Below, piece by piece: positions 1 through 6,519 of a stretch of 9,384 bases of DNA. A program made the translations under genes and the position numbers. The stretch spans positions 1 to 9,384 of the forward strand of contig CAOOJO010000073.1 of assembly GCA_948496895.1 (NCBI GenBank). Reading direction: 5' to 3'. The notes under the pieces were generated by a model. It had not been told where the DNA came from. It made no database searches and saw only the letters and a list, made by a program, of their open reading frames with translations. Source of the stretch: an uncultured Acetatifactor sp. (GTDB taxonomy: Bacteria > Bacillota > Clostridia > Lachnospirales > Lachnospiraceae). Position 1 is the first letter of the stretch. Each line of letters starts with the position of its first letter.

Positions 1-1
1 G

Positions 2-388
2 GTCATCCGCTATGAGGGGCCTAAGGGCGGTCCCGGCATGCGCGAGATGCTCAATCCCACCTCCGCCATCGCGGGCATGGGATTGGGTTCTTCCGTAGCC
101 CTGATTACAGACGGGCGGTTTTCCGGCGCGTCCAGAGGCGCGTCCATCGGCCATGTATCCCCCGAAGCGGCAGTGGGTGGCCCCATCGCTCTGGTGGAGG
201 AGGGCGACATCATCAGCATCAACATTCCGGAGAATAAGCTGGATGTGCTGGTCTCCGATGAAATATTGGCCCAGAGGCGCGCGAGGTGGCAGCCCAGAGA
301 ACCCAAGGTCACTACCGGGTATCTGACCAGGTATCGGGAGATGGTCACCAGCGGTAACAGGGGCGCGGTGTTGGAAATCCAGAAATAG
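2..388 (+). CDS. ilvD: Dihydroxy-acid dehydratase, C-terminal part (5' end outside window)
   Basis: This is the last 128 codons of dihydroxy-acid dehydratase, which converts 2,3-dihydroxy-isovalerate and 2,3-dihydroxy-3-methylvalerate into the 2-keto acid precursors of valine/leucine and isoleucine in the cytoplasm. The frame is open from base 2 and ends at TAG 386-388. Visible family blocks are RYEGPKGGPGMREML near the start, then ITDGRFSGA, GHVSPEAA, GGPIALVEEGD and a terminal QPREP/TSGNRGAVLE region. The serine of GRFSG is the proposed catalytic base in this family. The Fe-S cysteines lie upstream and cannot be checked. The end has no truncation or frameshift. ilvB starts 108 nt downstream on the same strand, which suggests one ilv transcription unit. 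The spacer 389-496 holds only ilvB's ribosome binding site and no convincing hairpin terminator. Confidence 0.96.
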   Translation, partial: VIRYEGPKGGPGMREMLNPTSAIAGMGLGSSVALITDGRFSGASRGASIGHVSPEAAVGGPIALVEEGDIISINIPENKLDVLVSDEILAQRRARWQPREPKVTTGYLTRYREMVTSGNRGAVLEIQK

Positions 389-483
389 GGACAGATACAG
401 GGTTATGAGACAAATGGCAGTCGCCCTGACAGCGGCCAAAGCTTTCTGCGGAGGTCAGATGCGGGGCGGCTGTGAGATTATAA

Positions 484-488
484 GGAGG
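484..488 (+). promoter_or_regulatory. Ribosome binding site of ilvB
   Basis: GGAGG lies 8 nt before the ATG at 497 and fixes the ilvB start. The rest of the spacer 389-496 has no clear promoter or terminator, so ilvB is probably read from the ilvD promoter upstream of the window. Confidence 0.8.
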
Positions 489-496
489 AATCAGGA

Positions 497-2164
497 ATGC
501 AACTGACTGGATCGGAAATCGTGGTGGAGTGCCTGAAGGAGCAGGGCGTGGACACCGTCTTCGGCTACCCCGGAGGCACCATCCTGAACATATATGATGC
601 CCTTTACAAGCACAGCGATGAAATCAGACATATCCTTACATCCCATGAGCAGGGAGCGGCCCACGCGGCGGACGGCTATGCCAGGGCCACGGGCAAGGTG
701 GGTGTATGCATGGCCACCAGCGGCCCGGGAGCCACCAACCTGGTGACGGGCATCGCCACGGCCTATATGGATTCCGTGCCCGTGGTGGCCATCACGGCCA
801 ATGTGACCCTTCCCATGCTGGGCAAGGACAGCTTCCAGGAGGTGGACATCGCCGGTGTGACCATGCCCATCACCAAGCATGGCTATATCGTGAAAAATGT
901 GGAGGAGCTTGCCGATACCATCAGACGGGCGTTCACCATCGCCAGGAGCGGCCGCCCCGGCCCGGTGCTGGTGGATATCACCAAGGATGTGACAGCGGCT
1001 GTCTGCGAATACGCGCCGAAGCCTGTGGAGGAATGCGGCAGGACCTACCGCTGCACGGAAGAGGAGCTGAACCAGGTGGTGGAGTACATCCGGTCCGCCG
1101 AGAAGCCCTACATCTACCTGGGCGGCGGCGCGGTCATCTCGGATGCCTGCGAGGAGGTGGCGGCTTTTGCGGAGCTGATTGACGCTCCCGTTTGCGACAC
1201 CCTGATGGGGAAGGGGGCCTTCGACGGCAGGAGCGACAGGTACACCGGCATGATCGGCATGCACGGCACCAAGACCTCTAACCTGGGGGTCAGCCAGTGC
1301 GACCTGCTGATTGCCCTGGGTGCCAGGTTCTCCGACCGCGTCATCGGCAATCCGAAGAAATTCGCGGAGAATGCCAAAATCATCCACATAGACATCGATG
1401 CCGCGGAAATCAACAAGAACATCCGGGCGGATGCCAGCCTGGTGGGAGACGTAAAGCTCCTGCTCCAGGAGCTGAACAGGCGGCTGGAGAAACAGCAGCA
1501 CAGCGAATGGATGGGAACAATCGCTGATTTAAAATCGAAATATCCCTTGAAATATGACGATTCCCAGTTATCCTGCCCCTATGTGATAGAGACCATCGAC
1601 AAGGTCACCAGGGGAGAGGCCCTGATTACCACGGACGTGGGGCAGCATCAGATGTGGGCGGCCCAGTATTACCGCTACACCAGGCCCCGCACCTTCCTCT
1701 CCTCCGGCGGCCTGGGGACCATGGGCTACGGCCTGGGGGCCTGCATCGGAGCGCAGCTGGGACAGCCTGACAAGCTGTGCATCAACATCGCAGGGGACGG
1801 GTGCTTCCGCATGAACATGAACGAGCTGGCTACGGCGAGCCGTTACAACATTCCCATCATCCAGGTAGTCATCAACAACCATGTGCTGGGGATGGTGCGC
1901 CAGTGGCAGACTCTGTTCTACGGGAAGCGCTATTCCCAGACGATATTAAGCGACAAGGTGGACTTCTGCAAGGTGGCGGAGGGGCTGGGCTGTGAGGCCA
2001 TCCGCGTGACCAGGAAGGAAGAGGTGCAGCCTGCCATAGAGAAGGCAATCGCCCTGAAGGCTCCGGTGCTGATTGAGTGCATCATTCCGGAGGACGACAA
2101 GGTATTCCCCATGGTCCCGGCGGGAGCGCCTATCGCGGAGGTCTTTGACGGGGACGATTTATAG
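497..2164 (+). CDS. ilvB: Acetolactate (acetohydroxyacid) synthase, large catalytic subunit
   Basis: This 555-residue ThDP enzyme condenses pyruvate with pyruvate or 2-ketobutyrate, the first shared step of branched-chain amino acid synthesis. The length is normal for the family. The N-terminal ThDP domain (about 1-170) carries the activating glutamate E51 in SHEQGAAHAADGYAR. A central domain spans about 190-330. The C-terminal ThDP domain holds the metal/diphosphate motif from GDG at 433-435 to NN at 460-461. LGMVRQWQ follows, with W470. The equivalent Trp in characterised anabolic enzymes favours 2-ketobutyrate, so this looks like biosynthetic AHAS rather than catabolic ALS. The ATG follows GGAGG at 484-488 with 8 nt spacing. 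No small regulatory ACT subunit gene follows; it may lie elsewhere or be absent. The L,D-transpeptidase gene begins 9 nt after the stop. Confidence 0.97.
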   Translation: MQLTGSEIVVECLKEQGVDTVFGYPGGTILNIYDALYKHSDEIRHILTSHEQGAAHAADGYARATGKVGVCMATSGPGATNLVTGIATAYMDSVPVVAITANVTLPMLGKDSFQEVDIAGVTMPITKHGYIVKNVEELADTIRRAFTIARSGRPGPVLVDITKDVTAAVCEYAPKPVEECGRTYRCTEEELNQVVEYIRSAEKPYIYLGGGAVISDACEEVAAFAELIDAPVCDTLMGKGAFDGRSDRYTGMIGMHGTKTSNLGVSQCDLLIALGARFSDRVIGNPKKFAENAKIIHIDIDAAEINKNIRADASLVGDVKLLLQELNRRLEKQQHSEWMGTIADLKSKYPLKYDDSQLSCPYVIETIDKVTRGEALITTDVGQHQMWAAQYYRYTRPRTFLSSGGLGTMGYGLGACIGAQLGQPDKLCINIAGDGCFRMNMNELATASRYNIPIIQVVINNHVLGMVRQWQTLFYGKRYSQTILSDKVDFCKVAEGLGCEAIRVTRKEEVQPAIEKAIALKAPVLIECIIPEDDKVFPMVPAGAPIAEVFDGDDL

Positions 2165-2173
2165 GCTTTACTT

Positions 2174-3592
2174 ATGAAGAAGATTTTACGGTTTCTGACG
2201 ATATTTTTTCTAAGCGGTACGCTGTTGGGGCTGGGGGGACTCCTGGCATTGACCCTGTACTACCGCAACAATTTCCCTGTGAATACATGGATCAACGGGG
2301 TGTACTGCACCGGAAAATCCATAGAGCAGGTGAACGAGGAACTGGTGAGCGCGCAGGAGGTATCCGCGTCGTCCGTTATAACGATTGTGGATGCCGAGGG
2401 CGCGGATTGGGAAATCAATATGCTGGCTGCTGACATCAGGCCGGATTACAGGGATGCCCTGAGGGTGTACCTGAAGCAGAACGCTTCCATCCATTGGATG
2501 AGCAATCTGCAGCGGCCTGTGTCCAGTGAATTGCTGGCAGGAAAGTATCTAGCGGACGAAGAGAAGCTGCGGGCCTGTTTTACGGAGCTTCCTTTTGTGG
2601 TAGAAGAACGTAAGATGCCGGAGGGTGTGCGGATACGCAAATCCCAGGAGGGATTTGCTCTGGAGGACGGGAACGCCCATCGGCTGAACCTGGAGAAGGC
2701 CTGCGCCTATCTGGAGAGCTGCCTGTCAAAGGGGCAGACTACTATAGATTTGTCGTCAGGAGAATGCTATGAAGACCTTGCGGACAGCGCTTTTGATGAA
2801 AGGCAGAGGGATATCTGGAAACAGATATGCTTTTTTTCGGAGAGAGGGAGCAGAATCGTCTATGATATGGGGGCAGAGCAGATTCCCCTGACGCCGGCTG
2901 TCACTTCGGGATTTCTGAAGACAGAGGCGGACGGATGCCCCGCGCTGGACGAGGAGGGGCGTATCGTCATCGATGAGGACATGGTGTATGGCTGGGTGGA
3001 GGCGTTGGCGGCGGATTACGATACCTGCGGCACGGAAAGGCAGTTTGCGGCTACGAGAGGAGATACGGTGGCGGTAAAATATTCCACCTACGGGACGAAG
3101 CTGGATGTGGAGGCTGAGAAAGCCTATCTTCTGGAGGCGCTGGGGGCCGACGGGACAGGCACGGAGTTGCACGTGCCCGCATATATTCAGGAGGGATATG
3201 TGCGCGGGCTGGACGACATCGGCGACACCTATATCGAGATAGACATGACGGAGCAGAAGATGTATTATTACGCAGACGGGGAGCTGGAGCTGGAGACGGA
3301 TGTGGTCACCGGCAACACCGGGCTGGGCAGAGGGACGCCGGAGGGCATCAATTTCGTCTACGCGAAGCAGCGGAATCAGATTCTGCGGGGGGCAGACTAC
3401 GAATCTTTCGTCAAATACTGGATGCCTGTGAAGGGAAACATCGGAATCCATGACGCAAACTGGCGGAGCAGCTTTGGCGGAAGGATTTATCAGACAGGCG
3501 GTTCCCACGGCTGCATCAATACGCCTACCAGCGTGATGTCCCAGCTCTATGAGGTGGCGGAGATTGGGATGCCGGTGATTATGTTCTATTGA
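2174..3592 (+). CDS. Membrane-anchored L,D-transpeptidase (YkuD domain, putative peptidoglycan-binding region)
   Basis: The 472-residue protein has a basic N-terminus (MKKILRF) and one hydrophobic segment at about 8-28, consistent with a type II membrane anchor and the rest outside the membrane. The middle region (about 220-330) resembles the peptidoglycan-binding-like domain that precedes YkuD domains in clostridial L,D-transpeptidases; its STYGTKLDVEAEKAYL stretch is typical. The YkuD catalytic domain fills about 345-472 and has the expected active site: H426 in GIHD, then SHGCIN with catalytic cysteine C447. Such enzymes make 3-3 cross-links in peptidoglycan or attach proteins to it; which one applies here cannot be told. 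It starts 9 nt after ilvB with only a weak AGG at 2163-2165 as ribosome binding site. That suggests translational coupling to ilvB, although no metabolic link is evident. Confidence 0.9.
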   Translation: MKKILRFLTIFFLSGTLLGLGGLLALTLYYRNNFPVNTWINGVYCTGKSIEQVNEELVSAQEVSASSVITIVDAEGADWEINMLAADIRPDYRDALRVYLKQNASIHWMSNLQRPVSSELLAGKYLADEEKLRACFTELPFVVEERKMPEGVRIRKSQEGFALEDGNAHRLNLEKACAYLESCLSKGQTTIDLSSGECYEDLADSAFDERQRDIWKQICFFSERGSRIVYDMGAEQIPLTPAVTSGFLKTEADGCPALDEEGRIVIDEDMVYGWVEALAADYDTCGTERQFAATRGDTVAVKYSTYGTKLDVEAEKAYLLEALGADGTGTELHVPAYIQEGYVRGLDDIGDTYIEIDMTEQKMYYYADGELELETDVVTGNTGLGRGTPEGINFVYAKQRNQILRGADYESFVKYWMPVKGNIGIHDANWRSSFGGRIYQTGGSHGCINTPTSVMSQLYEVAEIGMPVIMFY

Positions 3593-3637
3593 TTATCAAA
3601 ACAATCCAAAGATTACCTAAAGATTTTAACGATGTAC

Positions 3638-3666
3638 TTGACTAAAGCGCCGGAAGAGTTTATTCT
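3638..3666 (+). promoter_or_regulatory. Candidate sigma-A-type promoter of serC
   Basis: TTGACT at 3638-3643 is a good -35 match and is followed after 17 nt by TATTCT at 3661-3666, a 4/6 match to TATAAT. It lies in the 129-nt spacer after the L,D-transpeptidase gene, which has lower GC than its surroundings and contains no coding sequence that I accept. It would start transcription about 45-50 nt before the serC ATG. Assignment is by eye only. Confidence 0.5.
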
Positions 3667-3689
3667 ATACCTATGTGCAAAAAGAGTGC

Positions 3690-3699
3690 ATACATGTAT
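3690..3699 (+). promoter_or_regulatory. 10-bp perfect palindrome in the serC leader, possible operator
   Basis: ATACATGTAT is a perfect palindrome just downstream of the expected transcription start of serC; extended by two bases on each side it is a 12/14 match. The position fits a repressor site, but short AT-rich palindromes occur by chance and no regulator is recognised. Confidence 0.2.
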
Positions 3700-3721
3700 A
3701 CGACAATTAGGAGGATTTAAG

Positions 3722-4804
3722 ATGAAGAGAGTTTACAATTTCTCCGCGGGGCCTGCCGTCCTGCCGGAGGAGGTGCTGCGGGAAGCGGCGGACGAGATGT
3801 TGGATTATCGGGGGACGGGGATGTCCGTCATGGAGATGAGCCACCGCTCCAAGGCCTATGATACCATTATCAAGGAGGCGGAGGCTGATCTGCGTGATTT
3901 GATGAAGATTCCCGATAATTACAAGGTACTGTTCCTGCAGGGGGGCGCCAGCCAGCAGTTCGCCATGATTCCCATGAACCTGATGAAGAATAAGGTGGCC
4001 GATTACATTGTCACCGGGCAGTGGGCGAAGAAGGCTTATCAGGAGGCTCAGATTTACGGCAAAGCGAATAAGATCGCGTCTTCGGAGGATGAGACTTTCT
4101 CTTATATTCCGGATTGTTCCAATCTGCCGATCAGCGAGGACGCGGATTATGTCTATATCTGCGAGAACAATACCATCTATGGGACGAAGTTCAAGACCCT
4201 GCCGAACACTAAGGGAAAGCCGTTGGTGGCGGATGTGTCCAGCTGCTTCCTGTCGGAGCCAGTGGATGTGACGAAATATGGTGTGATTTATGGCGGTGTG
4301 CAGAAGAACATCGGGCCTGCGGGGGTGGTCATCGTCATCATCAGAGAGGACTTGATTACTGAGGACGTGCTGCCCGGCACCCCTACCATGTTGCGGTACA
4401 AAATCCATGCGGACAATGCGTCCCTGTACAATACGCCGCCCGCTTATGGCATCTATATCTGCGGCAAGGTGTTCAAGTGGCTGAAGAAAAAAGGCGGCCT
4501 GGAAGCCATGAAGGAATATAATGAGAAGAAGGCGAAGATTCTCTATGACTTCCTGGACGAGAGCAAGATGTTCCGGGGGACTGTCCGGAAGGAGGACCGC
4601 TCTCTGATGAACGTGCCTTTCGTCACCGGGGATGCGGATTTGGACGCGAAGTTCGTGAAAGAGGCGAAGGAGGCGGGATTCGAGAACCTGAAGGGGCATC
4701 GCTCCGTGGGCGGCATGCGGGCCAGCATCTACAATGCCATGCCTATGGAGGGCGTGGAGAAGCTGGTAGAGTTCATGAGGAAATTCGAGGCGGAGAACGC
4801 GTAA
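3722..4804 (+). CDS. serC: Phosphoserine aminotransferase
   Basis: This 360-residue PLP-dependent class V aminotransferase converts 3-phosphohydroxypyruvate plus glutamate into phosphoserine and 2-oxoglutarate, the second step of serine synthesis. It can also act in vitamin B6 synthesis in some bacteria. The length matches the family. Diagnostic blocks are NFSAGPAVLPEEVL at the start, SHRSK with phosphate-binding R42, LFLQGGAS, the PLP-lysine motif GGVQKNIGPAG with K195, HADNASLYNTPP, and GHRSVGGMRASIYNAMP near the C-terminus. The ATG at 3722 is chosen because AGGAGG at 3709-3714 lies 7 nt upstream and the protein then begins exactly like SerC. The frame is open back to 3632, but that extension overlaps the promoter candidate and is unlike SerC. 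serA, the preceding enzyme of the pathway, follows after an intervening block. Confidence 0.97.
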   Translation: MKRVYNFSAGPAVLPEEVLREAADEMLDYRGTGMSVMEMSHRSKAYDTIIKEAEADLRDLMKIPDNYKVLFLQGGASQQFAMIPMNLMKNKVADYIVTGQWAKKAYQEAQIYGKANKIASSEDETFSYIPDCSNLPISEDADYVYICENNTIYGTKFKTLPNTKGKPLVADVSSCFLSEPVDVTKYGVIYGGVQKNIGPAGVVIVIIREDLITEDVLPGTPTMLRYKIHADNASLYNTPPAYGIYICGKVFKWLKKKGGLEAMKEYNEKKAKILYDFLDESKMFRGTVRKEDRSLMNVPFVTGDADLDAKFVKEAKEAGFENLKGHRSVGGMRASIYNAMPMEGVEKLVEFMRKFEAENA

Positions 4805-4825
4805 GCTAAGGATGGAAGAAAATAC

Positions 4826-6436
4826 GTGAAACTTGAAGTAAAGTCGGATGGCGTCTGGTATCATGGATCCAATATGCTTTTTACGGAGTTGAGAACAGGC
4901 AGTACTATAACACAATGGAAAGAGCTCGCAGAGGCATTTTCACATCAACCGACTGCCTTGTCCTGTGACGACAATGGCGTAATCAGCCATAACGGAAAAG
5001 AAAAAGGATATTTGTATGTAATTGATGAAGCTTTTGACATTCAGAATGACATATACCAGCACCCGAGAACGACAATGGATGAAAATGCCGAGTTTTTAAC
5101 CAAGCGCCCTTTAAAAGTAAAAATGGTTTGTGATTTAAACTGCGTACCGATTAAATTTGCAGTGCAACCCGACTGCAGACCGCCAGCCAAGTACTTTCCC
5201 GGAGACACCACTGTAAATCCTGGCGGTCTGCAGTATATAAATATCGGAATGAGACAGATAGGAGATAGTATGTACAAGATTAATTGCATGAATCCCATCG
5301 CGCAGGTGGGCTTACAGAATTTCAGCAGCCAATATGAAATCACGCCGGACGTGGAGGCGGCGGACGGCATCCTGGTCAGGAGCGCGTCCATGCATGAGAT
5401 GGAGCTGCCAAAGGGTCTTCTGGCGGTGGCCAGGGCAGGCGCAGGGGTGAACAACATCCCCCTGGACAGATGCGCGGAGCACGGCGTGGTGGTGTTCAAT
5501 ACGCCCGGGGCCAACGCCAACGGCGTGAAGGAGCTGGTCATCGCCGGGATGCTGCTGGCGGCCCGGGACGTGGTGGGCGGCATCGAGTGGGTGAAGGCGT
5601 CGAAGGAGGACGCGGATATCTCGAAGTCCGCGGAGAAGGCCAAGAAGAACTTCGCGGGCACGGAAATCAAGGGCAAGAAGCTGGGGGTCATCGGCCTGGG
5701 GGCCATCGGCGTGAAGGTGGCCAATGCGGCTGTGGCGCTGGACATGGAGGTGTATGGGTATGACCCTTATCTGTCCGTGAACGCGGCCTGGAGCTTGAGC
5801 CGGGCGGTGCATCATGTGACCAATGTGGAGGACATCTATGCCCAGTGCGACTATATCACCATCCATGTGCCGCTGATGGATTCCACCAAGGGCATGCTGA
5901 ATGGGGATGCCATCTCCAAGATGAAGGACGGCGTCATATTGCTGAATTTCGCCAGGGACTTGCTGGCCAATGAGGCGGATGTGCTGGAGGCCTTGGAGAG
6001 CGGCAAGGTGGCCAGGTATGTTTCGGATTTCCCCAATCCCACTACGGCGGGGCAGAAGGGCTGCATCGTCATACCCCATCTGGGAGCCAGCACCGAGGAG
6101 TCCGAGGACAATTGCGCGGTGATGGCCGTGGAGGAGATGATGGACTACCTGGAGAATGGAAATATACGCAACAGCGTGAACTACCCTGCCTGCGACATGG
6201 GGATATGCACCAAGGCGGGCCGTGTGGCAATCTTCCATAAGAACATCGCGAATATGATCACCAAGTTCACCGCAGAGTTCGGCGAGAAGGGAATCAATAT
6301 CAGCGACATGACCAACAAGTCCCGGGGAGAGGTGGCTTATACCATGCTGGATGTGGAGGAGGCCCCCACGGAGGAGATCATCCGTGCGCTGGAGGCGATT
6401 CAGGGCGTGTTCCGGGTGCGGATCGTGAAAGGATGA
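4826..6436 (+). CDS. ADP-ribosyltransferase-like (Arr-type) N-terminal domain fused in frame to SerA
   Basis: A GTG at 4826, with AAGGATGG about 10 nt upstream and 21 nt after serC, opens a frame that runs without a stop through serA, 536 residues in all. Residues 1-103 are unrelated to SerA. They resemble small Arr-like ADP-ribosyltransferase-fold proteins: YHGS at 12-15 (the NAD-site histidine in Arr is in YHGT), a TITQWKELAEAFSH helix region, GYLYVIDE, DIYQHPRTTMDE, and a closing FLTKRPLKVKMV that parallels the RxPLxV end of Arr. The assignment is from remembered family patterns, and rifampin modification is not claimed. Residues 104-148 look like linker or translated non-coding DNA containing an inverted repeat. 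Base composition is far more AT-rich than the flanks, suggesting acquisition. It may be made as a fusion, or the block may be a former stand-alone gene whose stop was lost. Confidence 0.55.
   Translation: MKLEVKSDGVWYHGSNMLFTELRTGSTITQWKELAEAFSHQPTALSCDDNGVISHNGKEKGYLYVIDEAFDIQNDIYQHPRTTMDENAEFLTKRPLKVKMVCDLNCVPIKFAVQPDCRPPAKYFPGDTTVNPGGLQYINIGMRQIGDSMYKINCMNPIAQVGLQNFSSQYEITPDVEAADGILVRSASMHEMELPKGLLAVARAGAGVNNIPLDRCAEHGVVVFNTPGANANGVKELVIAGMLLAARDVVGGIEWVKASKEDADISKSAEKAKKNFAGTEIKGKKLGVIGLGAIGVKVANAAVALDMEVYGYDPYLSVNAAWSLSRAVHHVTNVEDIYAQCDYITIHVPLMDSTKGMLNGDAISKMKDGVILLNFARDLLANEADVLEALESGKVARYVSDFPNPTTAGQKGCIVIPHLGASTEESEDNCAVMAVEEMMDYLENGNIRNSVNYPACDMGICTKAGRVAIFHKNIANMITKFTAEFGEKGINISDMTNKSRGEVAYTMLDVEEAPTEEIIRALEAIQGVFRVRIVKG
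5172..5234. repeat. Perfect 15-bp inverted repeat between the ADP-ribosyltransferase-like domain and serA
   Basis: ACTGCAGACCGCCAG at 5172-5186 is exactly reverse-complemented at 5220-5234, separated by a 33-nt loop. In RNA this is a strong GC-rich stem ending 35 nt before the serA ATG. No T-run follows, so it is a poor intrinsic terminator. It could be a remnant end of an inserted element, an RNA structure affecting serA translation, or a protein site. No direct repeat flanking the block was found. Confidence 0.85.
5260..5264 (+). promoter_or_regulatory. Internal ribosome binding site for serA
   Basis: AGGAG lies 5 nt before ATG 5270. From that ATG the protein begins MYKINCMNPIAQVG, the standard start of short clostridial SerA proteins. 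This shows that serA can be translated alone despite the longer open frame. Confidence 0.8.
5270..6436 (+). CDS. serA: D-3-phosphoglycerate dehydrogenase, short form with ACT domain
   Basis: From ATG 5270 the product is 388 residues, the usual size of the compact clostridial SerA, which oxidises 3-phosphoglycerate to 3-phosphohydroxypyruvate with NAD, the first step of serine synthesis. The substrate domain has ARAGAGVNNIP. The Rossmann motif GLGAIG is at 142-147, with the acidic D of GYDPY after the second strand. The catalytic arginine is R229 in NFAR and the catalytic histidine H270 in PHLGAST. The Glu of the classical FPTEP motif is not obvious, since this protein reads DFPNP. An ACT domain at about 320-388 (GRVAIFHKNIANMI, GINISDMTNKSR) probably gives serine feedback control. 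The same frame is open upstream into the ADP-ribosyltransferase-like block; composition changes sharply near this start. A hairpin terminator begins 16 nt after the stop. Confidence 0.95.
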   Translation: MYKINCMNPIAQVGLQNFSSQYEITPDVEAADGILVRSASMHEMELPKGLLAVARAGAGVNNIPLDRCAEHGVVVFNTPGANANGVKELVIAGMLLAARDVVGGIEWVKASKEDADISKSAEKAKKNFAGTEIKGKKLGVIGLGAIGVKVANAAVALDMEVYGYDPYLSVNAAWSLSRAVHHVTNVEDIYAQCDYITIHVPLMDSTKGMLNGDAISKMKDGVILLNFARDLLANEADVLEALESGKVARYVSDFPNPTTAGQKGCIVIPHLGASTEESEDNCAVMAVEEMMDYLENGNIRNSVNYPACDMGICTKAGRVAIFHKNIANMITKFTAEFGEKGINISDMTNKSRGEVAYTMLDVEEAPTEEIIRALEAIQGVFRVRIVKG

Positions 6437-6451
6437 AATATCGGAAATCGG

Positions 6452-6480
6452 ATGCCCCGCGGCTTGGCTGCGGGGCATTT
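6452..6480 (+). terminator. Hairpin terminator after serA
   Basis: ATGCCCCGC at 6452-6460 is perfectly complementary to GCGGGGCAT at 6470-6478. The stem can extend inward by three pairs, one of them G-U, to a TTG loop. Only a short T stretch follows (TTTGAGG), so it may be partial and let some transcription reach the regulator gene. It argues against a coding start for the regulator at 6433. Confidence 0.65.
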
Positions 6481-6519
6481 GAGGTATATTTGGGGATTCC
6501 GGAAGGGGAGGCGGGTTGC

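Noticed and set aside
405..506. Small 33-codon open frame overlapping the ilvB start, possible leader peptide
   Set aside because: It has no ribosome binding site, no run of Leu/Val/Ile codons and no attenuator hairpin pair, so it does not look like an ilv leader.
491..1501. Long antisense open frames, also 3707-4915 and 5312-6574 on the minus strand
   Set aside because: They lie opposite strongly supported genes, have His/Arg/Pro-rich unstructured sequence and no family motifs; they result from high third-position GC in the real genes.
3632..3721. 30-residue N-terminal extension of SerC
   Set aside because: The extension overlaps the promoter candidate, lacks a ribosome binding site, and SerC proteins begin at the ATG 3722 equivalent, which has AGGAGG.
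5172..5240. Intrinsic terminator between the block and serA
   Set aside because: The stem is strong, but the loop is long and no T-run follows on either strand.
4805..5269. Integron gene cassette with an attC site (arr genes are often cassettes)
   Set aside because: The inverted repeat lacks the RYYYAAC and GTTRRRY core sites, and no integrase or neighbouring cassette is present.
4805..5269. Insertion sequence or transposon carrying the ADP-ribosyltransferase-like block
   Set aside because: No transposase, no terminal inverted repeats at both block ends and no target-site duplication could be found by eye.
6433..6519. Start of the response regulator at the ATG overlapping the serA stop
   Set aside because: It would add 29 residues encoded by the serA terminator hairpin, while GTG 6520 has an excellent ribosome binding site and gives a standard receiver start.
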